DNA of 64,000 bases from Leifsonia aquatica (GTDB lineage: Bacteria; Actinomycetota; Actinomycetes; Actinomycetales; Microbacteriaceae), in NCBI RefSeq assembly GCF_014190775.1, contig NZ_JACHVP010000001.1, positions 1-64,000 of the forward strand, read 5' to 3'. Position 1 is the stretch's first letter, and each line of letters opens with the position of its first letter. The notes under the pieces were generated by a model. It searched no databases. It was given only the letters and a program-made list of their open reading frames with translations, and was not told the DNA's origin. Positions 30,232 to 38,652 of the stretch are shown piece by piece. The position numbers and the translations under genes were made by a program.

Positions 30232-30447
30232 TCCATCCCGGAGGGTGGACAGCGGCGCGGGCGGCCTGTTATGGTCGTCAACGCTATGAAGTGATCACCT
30301 CCTCTCGTCCCGCGCCCGAGGCGCCGTCGACCGAGTGGGGTGACCCTTCGATTCAGGTCATCGCGTTCATAGCGCTCGCGCGCCGCTCACGACGGACCAC
30401 GCCCGGCGGGAATCCGGTACACCGGAGCGCTCGGAAGGCGGTCATCC
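30232..30447 (+). promoter_or_regulatory. leader region of the ABC-F gene with a possible short leader ORF
   Basis: The 216 bp before the ABC-F ATPase hold no full gene. A 10-codon reading frame beginning with GTG at 30340 and ending with TAG at 30370-30372 (VTLRFRSSRS) could be a leader peptide. Genes for ribosome-protecting ABC-F proteins are often controlled by ribosome stalling on such leaders. The frame has no strong ribosome site, so this is only a candidate. Confidence 0.3.
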
Positions 30448-32070
30448 ATGCCTGCATCCACCACACTCACTCCGCTTCGCGCGGACGGCGTCTCGCTCAG
30501 CTACGGCGCGCGCCGCATCCTCTCCGACGTCTCCCTCACCGTCGGCCCGGGCTCGCGCCTGGGTCTCATCGGTGAGAACGGCGCCGGCAAATCCACCCTG
30601 TTGCGCCTGCTCGCGGGCGTCGAGGCGCCCGACGGCGGCACCATCCGTCGCCCGGAGCGTGTCGGCTTCCTCTGGCAGGAGGTCCGGTTCCGGCCCGAGG
30701 ACACGCTCGAGTCGCTCATCGAGGACGCCCTCACCGGCGTGCGGGCGATCGAGCGCGAGCTGGAGGCGGCGGCCGCGGCGCTCACCGACGGCGACGCCCG
30801 AGCATCCGAACGCTACGACCGGGCGCTGGAGGCCGCCGAGCGGGCCGAGATCTGGACGATCGACGCCCGCCGCGACGAGCTCCTCGCCGGGCTCGGCGTG
30901 GGCGGGATCCCGCTGGGCCGGCGCCTCGGGGAGGTCTCGGGGGGCCAGCGGAGCCGGTTCGCCCTCGCGGCGCTCCTGCTCGGCAAGCCGGACGCGCTGC
31001 TGCTCGACGAGCCGACGAACCACCTCGACGACGCGGCCGCCGCGTTCCTCGAGCGCCGTCTGCGCGAGTGGCACGGGCCGGTGCTGTTCGCCAGCCACGA
31101 CCGGGCCTTCCTCGACGGCGTCGCCACCGGCCTGCTCGACATCGACCCGGCGCGCGGCGGCCCCGTCGCGTTCGGCGGGGGCTACAGCGACTACCTCGCC
31201 GCGAAGGCGGCGGAGCGGGAACGCTGGGAGAAGCAGTTCGCCGACGAGCAGGACGAGCTGGCGGCGCTCCGTTTCGCCGCCGACGTCACGGCCCGGTCGA
31301 TCGCCTGGTCGGGCAAGGTGCGCGACAACGACAAGTTCGCCAAGTCGTTCAAGGGCGGCGCGCTGGACAAGCAGATCAGCCGCCGGATCAAGAACGCGAC
31401 GGGTCGCCGGAAGGATCTCGAACGCACCCAGGTGCGCAAGCCGCCGCCCGTGCTGCGGTTCAGCGGGATCCCGTCCGGGTTCCAGCCGCTCGCGGAGGAC
31501 GGCGGGCTGCTCGTGCACGCGCGCGGTCTCCGCATCCCGGGCCGGCTCGAGGTGCCGTCCTTCGACGTGGCGCCGCAGTCGCGGGTCCTGGTCACCGGCG
31601 CGAACGGGGCGGGCAAGTCGACCCTCCTCGCCGCGGTGGCGGGCCGCCTGGAGCCGGCGTCCGGCACCGTCGGGCGCCGACGCGGGTTGCGCGTCGGTCT
31701 GCTGGAGCAGGACGTGCGGTTCCCGGACCCCGCTGCCTCGCCGCGCGCCGTCTACGAGGCGGCGCTGGGGGAGCGGCGGGCCGAGAGCGTCCCGCTCGTC
31801 GGCCTCGGGCTGATCGCCCCGCGCGATCTGGACCGGCCCGTCGGGGCCCTCTCCGTCGGCCAGCAGCGTCGGCTCGCGCTCGCGCTCATCCTCGCCCGGC
31901 CGCCGCACCTCTTCCTGCTCGACGAGCCCACGAACCACCTCTCGCTGGCGCTCGCGACGGAGCTGGAGGAGGCGCTCGGCGGGTATCCCGGAGCGGTCGT
32001 GGTCGCCAGCCACGACCGCTGGCTCCGCGCGCGGTGGGACGGGGAGGAGATCGCCCTGCGCGCCGCTTGA
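30448..32070 (+). CDS. ABC-F family ATPase
   Basis: This 540-residue soluble protein has two ABC ATPase domains and no membrane domain, the ABC-F layout of translation factors and ribosome-protection proteins. The first domain has Walker A GENGAGKST near 45, signature VSGGQRSRF, and Walker B LLLDEPTNHLDD. The second has Walker A GANGAGKST near 385, signature LSVGQQRRLAL, and LLDEPTNHLS. Between them is the linker (about 250-330) that enters the ribosomal E/P site. ATG 30448. Many actinobacterial relatives confer resistance to macrolides, lincosamides or pleuromutilins; whether this one does cannot be settled from the sequence. Confidence 0.92.
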   Translation: MPASTTLTPLRADGVSLSYGARRILSDVSLTVGPGSRLGLIGENGAGKSTLLRLLAGVEAPDGGTIRRPERVGFLWQEVRFRPEDTLESLIEDALTGVRAIERELEAAAAALTDGDARASERYDRALEAAERAEIWTIDARRDELLAGLGVGGIPLGRRLGEVSGGQRSRFALAALLLGKPDALLLDEPTNHLDDAAAAFLERRLREWHGPVLFASHDRAFLDGVATGLLDIDPARGGPVAFGGGYSDYLAAKAAERERWEKQFADEQDELAALRFAADVTARSIAWSGKVRDNDKFAKSFKGGALDKQISRRIKNATGRRKDLERTQVRKPPPVLRFSGIPSGFQPLAEDGGLLVHARGLRIPGRLEVPSFDVAPQSRVLVTGANGAGKSTLLAAVAGRLEPASGTVGRRRGLRVGLLEQDVRFPDPAASPRAVYEAALGERRAESVPLVGLGLIAPRDLDRPVGALSVGQQRRLALALILARPPHLFLLDEPTNHLSLALATELEEALGGYPGAVVVASHDRWLRARWDGEEIALRAA

Positions 32071-32100
32071 CGATCGTTCGAACATATGTTCGAATGAGGT
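32067..32100 (+). promoter_or_regulatory. LexA-controlled (SOS) promoter
   Basis: The 18-bp perfect palindrome at 32077-32094 has the core CGAAC-ATAT-GTTCG, which matches the actinobacterial LexA box CGAAC-N4-GTTCG. TTGACG at 32067-32072 overlaps the upstream stop, and TCGAAT at 32090-32095 is a -10-like box 17 bp downstream, so the box sits between and over the promoter elements. The radical SAM gene starts at 32102. Damage-inducible expression is inferred. Confidence 0.85.
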
Positions 32101-32101
32101 C

Positions 32102-33277
32102 ATGAGATGGAGCGGGCAGGAACTCACGGCGGAAGCGCCGTCGACGCTGCCCGGGCTCGCGCGGCTCAACAACCTCGTGCGCTCGGTGCGAACGCCCGAC
32201 TTCGCGGGCATCACCTTCCACGAGGTGCTCGCGAAGTCGGCGCTCAACAAGATCCCAGGCGGCGGCGGTCCGATGCCGTTCGGCTGGACGATCAACCCGT
32301 ATCGCGGGTGCTCGCACGCGTGCGTCTACTGCTTCGCGCGTCCGACGCACAGCTATCTGGAACTCGATCAGGGCAAAGACTTCGATCAGGAGATCATCGT
32401 CAAGGTCAACGTGGCCGAGGTGTTGCGCAAGGAGCTGTCGCGGCCGAGCTGGGGGCGGCATCCCGTCGCGCTCGGCACGAACACCGACCCGTACCAGCGC
32501 GCCGAGGGCCGGTACTCGCTCATGCCCGGAATCATCGACGCGCTCGCCGACACGGGTACGCCGTTCAGCATCCTCACCAAGGGATCGCTGATGCGTCGCG
32601 ACCTCGACCACCTGGCGGAGGCGGCGAAGCGCGTCCCCGTCGACGTCGCGATGTCCATCGCAGTGTACGACGACGAGCTGCAGCAGTCGGTCGAGCCGGG
32701 CACGCCCACCACGAAGGCCCGGCTCGCGACCGTCACCGCGGTGCGCGAGCATGGGCTCGACTGCGCGGTCTTCCTGATGCCGATCCTGCCGTACCTGACC
32801 GACACACGGGCCCACCTCGACGAGGCTCTCCGTCAGGCGAAGGAGGCGGGGGCGACCTCCGTCCTGTACACCGCCCTGCACCTCAAGCCGGGGGTGAAGG
32901 AGTGGTACTACCTCTGGCTCTCACGCGAGCATCCCGAACTCCTCCCGCGCTATCGGAGCATGTACGGCCGCGGCACGTACGCGCCCGCCGAGTACCGCAA
33001 GTGGCTGGCCGCGCGGATCAAGCCGCTCATCCGGGCGCATGGGCTGGAACGCGGCGAGGAGGATCCCATGACGGGCGGTGTGCGGTCGTCCGCGCTCGGA
33101 GTGCTGCGCGACACCGAGGGCGAACGGCGCGTCGTGAACGCCGGCACGGGTGCGGGCGCGGGCGGCGCTGGCGCGCGCGCCGGTGAAGGGCCCTCGTCGC
33201 ACGGCGGGGCGCCGGATGCCGAGTCGCTCGTGGGAGCCTCGCTGCTCGCCGCAGGGCTGCAGCCGACGCTGTTCTGA
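32102..33277 (+). CDS. Rv2578c-family radical SAM protein
   Basis: This 391-residue protein belongs to the group typified by mycobacterial Rv2578c, distant relatives of spore photoproduct lyase. The iron-sulfur cluster cysteines are 70, 74 and 77 in RGCSHACVYCFARPTH. The family start MRWSGQEL is intact, and TNTDPYQRAEGRYSLMPGII, GTPFSILTKGSLMRRDL and HEPELLPRYRSMY-like text (here REHPELLPRYRSMY) follow. The last 60 residues are low-complexity Gly/Ala/Arg. A perfect LexA box lies 8 bp before the ATG, so it is probably part of the SOS response, consistent with a DNA-repair role that has not been shown. Confidence 0.92.
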   Translation: MRWSGQELTAEAPSTLPGLARLNNLVRSVRTPDFAGITFHEVLAKSALNKIPGGGGPMPFGWTINPYRGCSHACVYCFARPTHSYLELDQGKDFDQEIIVKVNVAEVLRKELSRPSWGRHPVALGTNTDPYQRAEGRYSLMPGIIDALADTGTPFSILTKGSLMRRDLDHLAEAAKRVPVDVAMSIAVYDDELQQSVEPGTPTTKARLATVTAVREHGLDCAVFLMPILPYLTDTRAHLDEALRQAKEAGATSVLYTALHLKPGVKEWYYLWLSREHPELLPRYRSMYGRGTYAPAEYRKWLAARIKPLIRAHGLERGEEDPMTGGVRSSALGVLRDTEGERRVVNAGTGAGAGGAGARAGEGPSSHGGAPDAESLVGASLLAAGLQPTLF

Positions 33278-33316
33278 GTGCGAGTCTGAGCGCGACGGCG
33301 GGGCGGGCACCGTAAT

Positions 33317-33373
33317 GGGGTACAAGAACGGGGGACGTGCGGGGTACACGCGGTGCCTGGCGGGTGCCATAAT
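33317..33373 (+). promoter_or_regulatory. direct repeats and possible promoter of the sensor operon
   Basis: GGGGTACA occurs at 33317-33324 and again at 33341-33348, 24 bp apart, with a related GGGGAC between them at 33331. A CATAAT box lies at 33368-33373. Direct repeats at near-whole helical spacing just upstream of a promoter are typical response-regulator sites, so the operon's own regulator may bind here. This is inference from position. Confidence 0.4.
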
Positions 33374-33444
33374 TCCCGAGGGAGCCGGGACGATCCGATC
33401 CCTCCGGCTCACGCCGGATCGCCCGCTCTCGCGAAAGGGGTCGC

Positions 33445-34656
33445 GTGTCCCTCGGCCTACCCACCCACCTCTCGCGGGCGGCCAACTCGCGAGCACTCGC
33501 GACGGCGGCCCGCTGGGCCGGGCTCGTCTGCCTGGTGGCGGCGCTCGTCAACGCCCTCTTCTCGGGCTTCGGCCAGGGGGTGAACGGCGCTTCGTGGCTG
33601 ACACTTGCGATGCTGCTGCCGATGGTCGCGCTGCTGGCCGTGCTGGCGCTGCTCGCTCGCGGCCGCACCGTCGCTCTCACGATCGCGTACCTGGCCGTCG
33701 GAACCGTCTGCACCTACTTCTACGTGGTGGCGATCTTTCTCGGGACCCCGGCCTATCGGGACACGAACCTGTTCGTGGTCGCGCTTCCGGTCGTCGCGAT
33801 GACGCTGGTCGGGGGCACCGGTACAGGCGCCCTCGCCGGGATCCTCTGGGCGTCGCTCGGGTTCGCGCTCGCCGAGGCGGCCGTCCTACTCGCCGCCGTC
33901 ACGACGGACCGGGTGTTCACGACCGACGCCATCTCGCTCGGAGCGTACCTGCTGTTGGTGGGGGTGCTGGCCTTCGATGGGCTCACCCGGGGGTCGCGGG
34001 GGCGCACGCAATCCGCCATCCACCGTGCCGTCCGAGACGTCCGGCTGGTCGAGCTGCGACGTTCGCTCGTCGCCGACCTCGCCGCCGACACGCACGACAC
34101 GGTGCTCAGCGAGCTCCTCGCGGTCTCGCGGTCCGAGCCCGGACCGCTGCCCGACCGCCTACGGGAGCGCATCGACGCCGACCTGCTGGCCCTCGGGCGC
34201 GGCCTCCCCTCGCTGACGCAGGCCCTGGCGGCCGAGAGCATCGACGACGACCCCTGGTACCGCAGCGATCTGCACCGCGCCATCGAGGATGCTCGCGACG
34301 AGGGGCTCGCGGTCGACGTCTCCGGCGACCGGGCCTCGATCGCGCGGCTCGACGAGACGACCCTCCGCGCCATCGGACTGGCCGTCCGGCAGTGCCTGGT
34401 CAATGTCATCCGACACTCCGGCAGTGCGACGGCGGAGGTCGCGCTCAGCATCTGCGACGACTCCCTCTCGGTGATGGTCGTCGACGGGGGCCGCGGTTTC
34501 GCACCCGACTCCACCGCCGGCGACCGGCTCGGCCTGCGACAGTCGGTGCACGACCGCATCTCCCGCGTCGGAGGGACGGTCACCGTCTACTCCAGCGCGG
34601 ACGTCGGCACCACGGTCATCATGGTCGTCCCGTGCGCTCCGGAGGTCGTCGCATGA
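33445..34656 (+). CDS. sensor histidine kinase, NarL-type
   Basis: This 403-residue protein has an N-terminal membrane domain of about five or six helices (residues about 22-180). A dimerisation helix follows, with the candidate phosphoacceptor His217 in DLAADTHDTVLSELLAV. The ATP-binding domain shows the N box at Asn320 (QCLVNVIRHSG) and the G1 box DGGRGF at 347-352, then GDRLGLRQSVHDR and the terminal GTTVIMVVP. It probably signals to the response regulator two genes downstream. No extracytoplasmic sensor domain is present, so the signal may be membrane-related. GTG 33445 is used. The stop overlaps the next ATG. Confidence 0.85.
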   Translation: MSLGLPTHLSRAANSRALATAARWAGLVCLVAALVNALFSGFGQGVNGASWLTLAMLLPMVALLAVLALLARGRTVALTIAYLAVGTVCTYFYVVAIFLGTPAYRDTNLFVVALPVVAMTLVGGTGTGALAGILWASLGFALAEAAVLLAAVTTDRVFTTDAISLGAYLLLVGVLAFDGLTRGSRGRTQSAIHRAVRDVRLVELRRSLVADLAADTHDTVLSELLAVSRSEPGPLPDRLRERIDADLLALGRGLPSLTQALAAESIDDDPWYRSDLHRAIEDARDEGLAVDVSGDRASIARLDETTLRAIGLAVRQCLVNVIRHSGSATAEVALSICDDSLSVMVVDGGRGFAPDSTAGDRLGLRQSVHDRISRVGGTVTVYSSADVGTTVIMVVPCAPEVVA

Positions 34657-35870
34657 GCGCCCCGCGCGGGGTCGCGTCCGCCACGATCGTGCGCCTGCGG
34701 TCCGTACCGGTCGAGCGGACGCCGCAGCGGCTCGACCCGCTGGGCGTGCAATCGGCATGGCTCCTCGTCCCGCTGATCGGCGCGACCGCGATCGGCTACG
34801 CCGTCACGTCGACGATCTGGCACCGCGATCAGCTCCGCGCGCCGGCGCTGGCCATCGCCGCGATCGTCGTGCTGGTGCTGGCCGTCGCCGTGGCCGCGGT
34901 GCGCACGCACCCCGGTCTGGCCCCGTTCGGCCGCTGGTCGCACGTGGCCGTGATCGGCCTGGCGATCGCCGCAGCCTGTCTCTTCGACGCGTCAGTGTGG
35001 GGGCACAACCTCCGAATCCAGGATGACTGGGGGCAGATCGCGATCGCGCTCCTCCTGATCGCGATGCCGCTCTACCGGCCGGTGCTCGAGGTGCTCGCCG
35101 CCGCCCTGGCAGGGGCCGTCGTCGTCGGTGCCCTCGCCGCGCTGCAGTCGGGCACCCTCGCGATCCACACGGGCCCGATCGTGTATGCCACCGTCGCCGC
35201 GACCCCCGTGCTCGCGCTCGCACTCGGCGGGGCGGGGTACGCCTGGACGATGACCGGCGAGACGCTCCGCTGGCGGGAGGTCGCCCGCGCGGGCCAGGAG
35301 CGCCTCGAAGGCGAGCTGCGCGACACGGCGCAGCGCCAGCTCGCGCAGGAGAGCACGGCGGCGTTCGAGGAGATCGTCCCCTTCCTCGACGGCGTGCTCG
35401 CGCGCGGCGAGATCACCGCGGCCGACCGCGACAGAGCCGGTGAGCTCGCGTCCGGCCTCCGTGCGCTGGCCGTGTCGTCGGTCGAGCGGACCTGGCTGGA
35501 CGAGACCGTCGAGCTCGCCCTCGCCGGGCGCGGGCACCCGGACGGCACCGTCGCTCCCAGCCGCGTCCACGACCCCGACCGACTGGACCGTGTCCTCACC
35601 GACGAGCAGCGCGCGATCGTGTCCGCGCTCGTCGCCACCGTCTCCGAGCTTCCCGGTCTCGATCCGGGGAGCCTGCGGATCGACGTCGCCGAGCCGGAGC
35701 ACCCCTCCTTCGAGCTCACCGCGCGCCTTGCGCAGCAGCGGCGAGGGATCCGGCGCGAGCTCGTCCCGTATCTCAGCGCCCTCCGATCCGTCTCGATGGA
35801 GACGGGCCTGCGCGTGCGCGCGGGCGAACTGACGCTCCGATTCGCCTATCCTGGAAGCCGCAGACCATGA
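34653..35870 (+). CDS. membrane protein resembling a degenerate sensor kinase
   Basis: The 405-residue product has six or so hydrophobic segments between about 33 and 205, then a coiled region (TGETLRWREVARAGQERLEGELR, divided) and a soluble C-terminal domain. The domain arrangement mirrors the histidine kinase just upstream, yet I find no H box and no N or G boxes for ATP binding. It may be an inactive partner of that kinase, forming heterodimers or sensing a signal. ATG 34653 overlaps the kinase stop (ATGA) and its own stop overlaps the response regulator, so the three are translationally coupled. Confidence 0.7.
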   Translation: MSAPRGVASATIVRLRSVPVERTPQRLDPLGVQSAWLLVPLIGATAIGYAVTSTIWHRDQLRAPALAIAAIVVLVLAVAVAAVRTHPGLAPFGRWSHVAVIGLAIAAACLFDASVWGHNLRIQDDWGQIAIALLLIAMPLYRPVLEVLAAALAGAVVVGALAALQSGTLAIHTGPIVYATVAATPVLALALGGAGYAWTMTGETLRWREVARAGQERLEGELRDTAQRQLAQESTAAFEEIVPFLDGVLARGEITAADRDRAGELASGLRALAVSSVERTWLDETVELALAGRGHPDGTVAPSRVHDPDRLDRVLTDEQRAIVSALVATVSELPGLDPGSLRIDVAEPEHPSFELTARLAQQRRGIRRELVPYLSALRSVSMETGLRVRAGELTLRFAYPGSRRP

Positions 35871-36541
35871 GCACCACCCCCGCATCCCCCGTCCCCGCGC
35901 CAGCACGGCTGGCGATCCTCGACGACCACGAGATCCTCCTCGACAGCCTTGCCACCTGGATCGAGAAGAACGCACCGGAGTTCGATCTCGTTCTGCGTGC
36001 CGGCAGCTGGATCGAACTCGTGCACAGCGACGCGTTCCCCACCGACCTGGTGATCATGGACCTCCAGCTGCGCGAGTCCGTGTCGATCGGCGCGCGGGTG
36101 CGGACCTGCCGGGCGGCCGGCGCCAAGGTCATCGTCCTCAGCGCGGTCGACACCCAGGAGGACCGCGATGCCGCCCTCGCCGCCGGCGCCCTCGCCTACG
36201 TGACCAAGTCCCAGCCGATGAGCGAACTCCTCGACGCTGCGCTCGCGGCGGTCGGTCGCAGCGGCGACCGGGGGAGCCCCGCCCCCGAACTGGTCTGGCG
36301 CCCGCGCCCGATCATCCCGGAGGCTGCACGCCCCCGCCTGAGCGACGGCGAGCGGCAGGCCCTCGTGCTCTACGCCGACGGCCGCACGACCTCCGAAGTC
36401 GCCAAGGCGATGAACGTGCAGTACGAGACCGCCAAGACCTACCTGCGCCGCGTGCGCGAGAAGTACGGAAAGGCGGGGAGGCCGACCAGCTCGCGCGCGG
36501 ACCTCATCCGCCGCGCCGCGGAAGACGGGTACCTCACCTGA
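35867..36541 (+). CDS. response regulator, receiver plus LuxR-like output domain
   Basis: This 224-residue protein has a receiver domain with the acidic pair in LAILDDHEIL, phosphoacceptor Asp65 in DLVIMDLQL, the Ser switch in VIVLSAVD and Lys in AYVTKSQ. The C-terminal domain (about 157-224) is a helix-turn-helix of the LuxR/NarL kind with RLSDGERQALVLYADGRTTSEVAKAMNVQYE, split for reading, and TAKTYLRRVREKYGKAGR. ATG 35867 overlaps the upstream stop. It is the expected output of the kinase at 33445, and may bind the direct repeats near 33317. Confidence 0.92.
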   Translation: MSTTPASPVPAPARLAILDDHEILLDSLATWIEKNAPEFDLVLRAGSWIELVHSDAFPTDLVIMDLQLRESVSIGARVRTCRAAGAKVIVLSAVDTQEDRDAALAAGALAYVTKSQPMSELLDAALAAVGRSGDRGSPAPELVWRPRPIIPEAARPRLSDGERQALVLYADGRTTSEVAKAMNVQYETAKTYLRRVREKYGKAGRPTSSRADLIRRAAEDGYLT

Positions 36542-36570
36542 CACCCATCGTCGCCGTCTAGGATCGTTGC

Positions 36571-37248
36571 GTGGCAAAACTGTATTTCCGCTACGGCGCG
36601 ATGAACAGCGGCAAGAGCACGGCGATGCTTCAGGCGGCCTACAACTACGAGGAACGTGGTCACCGCGTGCTGCTCGCGAAGCCGGCGATCGACACGAAGG
36701 GCGACATGGGCATCCTGTCGCGTCTCGGAGTCACCCGCGACGTCGATTTCCTGATCGCTCCCGAGACCGACGCGTACGGTAAGTTCCAGCAGCTCCGCGA
36801 GCGCACGATCAAGCGCTACGACACGGATGTGAGCGCGCTCCTCGTCGACGAGGCGCAGTTCCTGACCGAGTCGCAGGTCGACGACCTCCTGCGGATCGCC
36901 CTGCTCGAAGGCATCCCGGTGCTCGCCTACGGCATCCGGACCGACTTCCAGACCGTCGCCTTCCCGGGCAGCAGGCGCCTCCTCGAGGTGGCGCACAGCC
37001 TGGAGGAGCTGAAGACGATCTGCCGGTGCGGGCGCAAGGCGATCTTCAACGCGCGCACGGTCGACGGCGTCTTCGTCTTCGACGGCGCTCAGGTGGCGAT
37101 CGACGGGGTGGATGTGGGGTACGAGTCCCTTTGCGGCAACTGCTATCTGCAGGAGAGCCGTGGGGTGCTCAACAACGGTCGGCGGCATTGGCCGGTCGGG
37201 GCCGCAGCGACGGCGTACGACAGCGAACCCGACCCCGATTTCACCTGA
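36571..37248 (+). CDS. tdk: thymidine kinase
   Basis: This 225-residue enzyme phosphorylates thymidine in nucleotide salvage. It is the type II TK1-like form: P-loop FRYGAMNSGKSTAML at about 5-19, DEAQFL as Walker B, FLTESQVDDL, YGIRTDFQTVAFPGS, and zinc-binding cysteines in CRCGRKA and LCGNCYLQ. GTG 36571 lies 6 nt after TAGGAT (36559-36564), pointing to a leaderless message. The response regulator ends 29 bp upstream. Confidence 0.96.
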   Translation: MAKLYFRYGAMNSGKSTAMLQAAYNYEERGHRVLLAKPAIDTKGDMGILSRLGVTRDVDFLIAPETDAYGKFQQLRERTIKRYDTDVSALLVDEAQFLTESQVDDLLRIALLEGIPVLAYGIRTDFQTVAFPGSRRLLEVAHSLEELKTICRCGRKAIFNARTVDGVFVFDGAQVAIDGVDVGYESLCGNCYLQESRGVLNNGRRHWPVGAAATAYDSEPDPDFT

Positions 37249-37274
37249 GCATCGCGCGCGCGAGAAGGGGCGAC

Positions 37275-38582
37275 ATGCGTATTTCCGTGATCGGTTGCGG
37301 CTATCTGGGTGCGGTGCATGCGGCGTCGATGGCCGACCTCGGGCATGAGGTCGTCGGCATCGACGTCGATGAGGTGAGGATCGCCGAGCTGTCGGCCGGG
37401 CGCGCCCCCTTCTTCGAGCCGGGGCTGCCCGAGGTGCTCGCCTCGGCGACGGCGAGCGGGCGGCTGCGCTTCACCACCGACCTGGCTGCGGCCGAAGAGG
37501 CCGACGTGCACTTCGTCGCCGTCGGGACGCCGCAGAGCGCGGACGGCGACGCCGCCGACCTCCGCTTCGTCGACGCGGCCTTCACCGCCCTGCTCGACCA
37601 CGTGAAGCCCGGAGATGTGCTCGTCGGCAAGAGCACCGTCCCGGTCGGAACGGCAACGCGGCTCGCACAGCTCGTCTCCGAACGCGCACCCGAGGTCACC
37701 CTGACCTGGAACCCGGAGTTCCTCCGTGAAGGCTTCGCCGTCCAGGACACGGTGAGTCCCGATCGCCTGGTCTACGGCGTCCCGTCCGGGCCGGCGGGCG
37801 AGCGTGCCGCCGGCATCCTCGACGAGGTGTACGCGAAGGCCGTCGCAGCCGGAACGCCCGTCATCGTGACGGACTACGCGACCGCCGAGCTCGTGAAGGT
37901 CGCGGCCAACGCCTTCCTCGCGACGAAGATCTCGTTCATCAACGCGATGGCGGAGATCGCCGAGGTCACCGGGGCCGACGTCACGCAGCTGGCCGACGCC
38001 ATCGGACACGACGCGCGCATCGGCCGGCGCTTCCTCAACGCCGGTGTGGGCTTCGGCGGCGGGTGCCTGCCGAAGGACATCCGCGCCTTCACCGCTCGCG
38101 CCCGCGAGCTGGGCCGCGGCGACGCGGTGGAGTTCCTCGCCGAGGTCGACAAGATCAACCTCCGACGTCGTGACCGCGTGGTGGAGCTGGTGCGCGAGGA
38201 GGCCGGCGAGCTCGCCGGCCTGCGTGTCGCCGTACTGGGGCTCGCGTTCAAGCCCCACTCCGACGACATCCGCGACTCGCCGGCACTCGACGTCGCGGAG
38301 CGGCTGGCGGATGCGGGAGCGATCGTGACGGCGACGGATCCCGAGGCGATCCCCAATTCGCGTCGCCGCGCGCCGCAGCTCACCTACGCGGCGACCGCCG
38401 AGGAGGCGGCAGCGGGCGCGGACATCGTGGTGCTCATCACCGAGTGGCCGGAGTTCCGGGCGCTCGACCCGGTGGCCTTCGGCGCCATCGTCGCGGAGAA
38501 GCGCGTCATCGACGGCCGCAATGTGCTGGACCCGTCGTCATGGCGTGCGGCGGGCTGGTCCTACCGCGGCCTGGGTCGCTAG
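37275..38582 (+). CDS. UDP-glucose 6-dehydrogenase
   Basis: This 435-residue enzyme oxidises UDP-glucose to UDP-glucuronate with two NAD, supplying acidic sugars for surface polysaccharides. The NAD motif is ISVIGCGYLGAVHAASMA at 3-20, the middle domain holds TWNPEFLREGFAVQD and VKVAANAFLATKISFINAMAE, split in print, and the catalytic cysteine is Cys264 in GVGFGGGCLPKDIR. The C-terminal UDP-binding domain has LGLAFKPHSDDIRDSPALDV. ATG 37275 follows AGAAGGGG. It sits alone between tdk and a DUF4012 gene. Confidence 0.95.
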   Translation: MRISVIGCGYLGAVHAASMADLGHEVVGIDVDEVRIAELSAGRAPFFEPGLPEVLASATASGRLRFTTDLAAAEEADVHFVAVGTPQSADGDAADLRFVDAAFTALLDHVKPGDVLVGKSTVPVGTATRLAQLVSERAPEVTLTWNPEFLREGFAVQDTVSPDRLVYGVPSGPAGERAAGILDEVYAKAVAAGTPVIVTDYATAELVKVAANAFLATKISFINAMAEIAEVTGADVTQLADAIGHDARIGRRFLNAGVGFGGGCLPKDIRAFTARARELGRGDAVEFLAEVDKINLRRRDRVVELVREEAGELAGLRVAVLGLAFKPHSDDIRDSPALDVAERLADAGAIVTATDPEAIPNSRRRAPQLTYAATAEEAAAGADIVVLITEWPEFRALDPVAFGAIVAEKRVIDGRNVLDPSSWRAAGWSYRGLGR

Positions 38583-38623
38583 CGCGGGTGGGCTCACGGC
38601 CCTCGTTTCGGGGGATGCTAAAA

Positions 38624-38652
38624 CATGAGGATTTGTTACATTTGACCTCATG
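38624..38652 (+). promoter_or_regulatory. inverted repeat over the DUF4012 start codon
   Basis: CATGAGG (38624-38630) and CCTCATG (38646-38652) are a perfect inverted repeat separated by 15 AT-rich bases; the second arm contains the ATG. A TTACAT box lies at 38636-38641. The repeat could be an operator over the promoter or, if transcription starts further upstream, a hairpin hiding the start codon. There is no clear ribosome site. Confidence 0.45.

Noticed and set aside
30448-32070. Calling the ABC-F protein a named antibiotic-resistance determinant.
   Set aside because: Sequence alone does not separate resistance members from housekeeping ABC-F translation factors.
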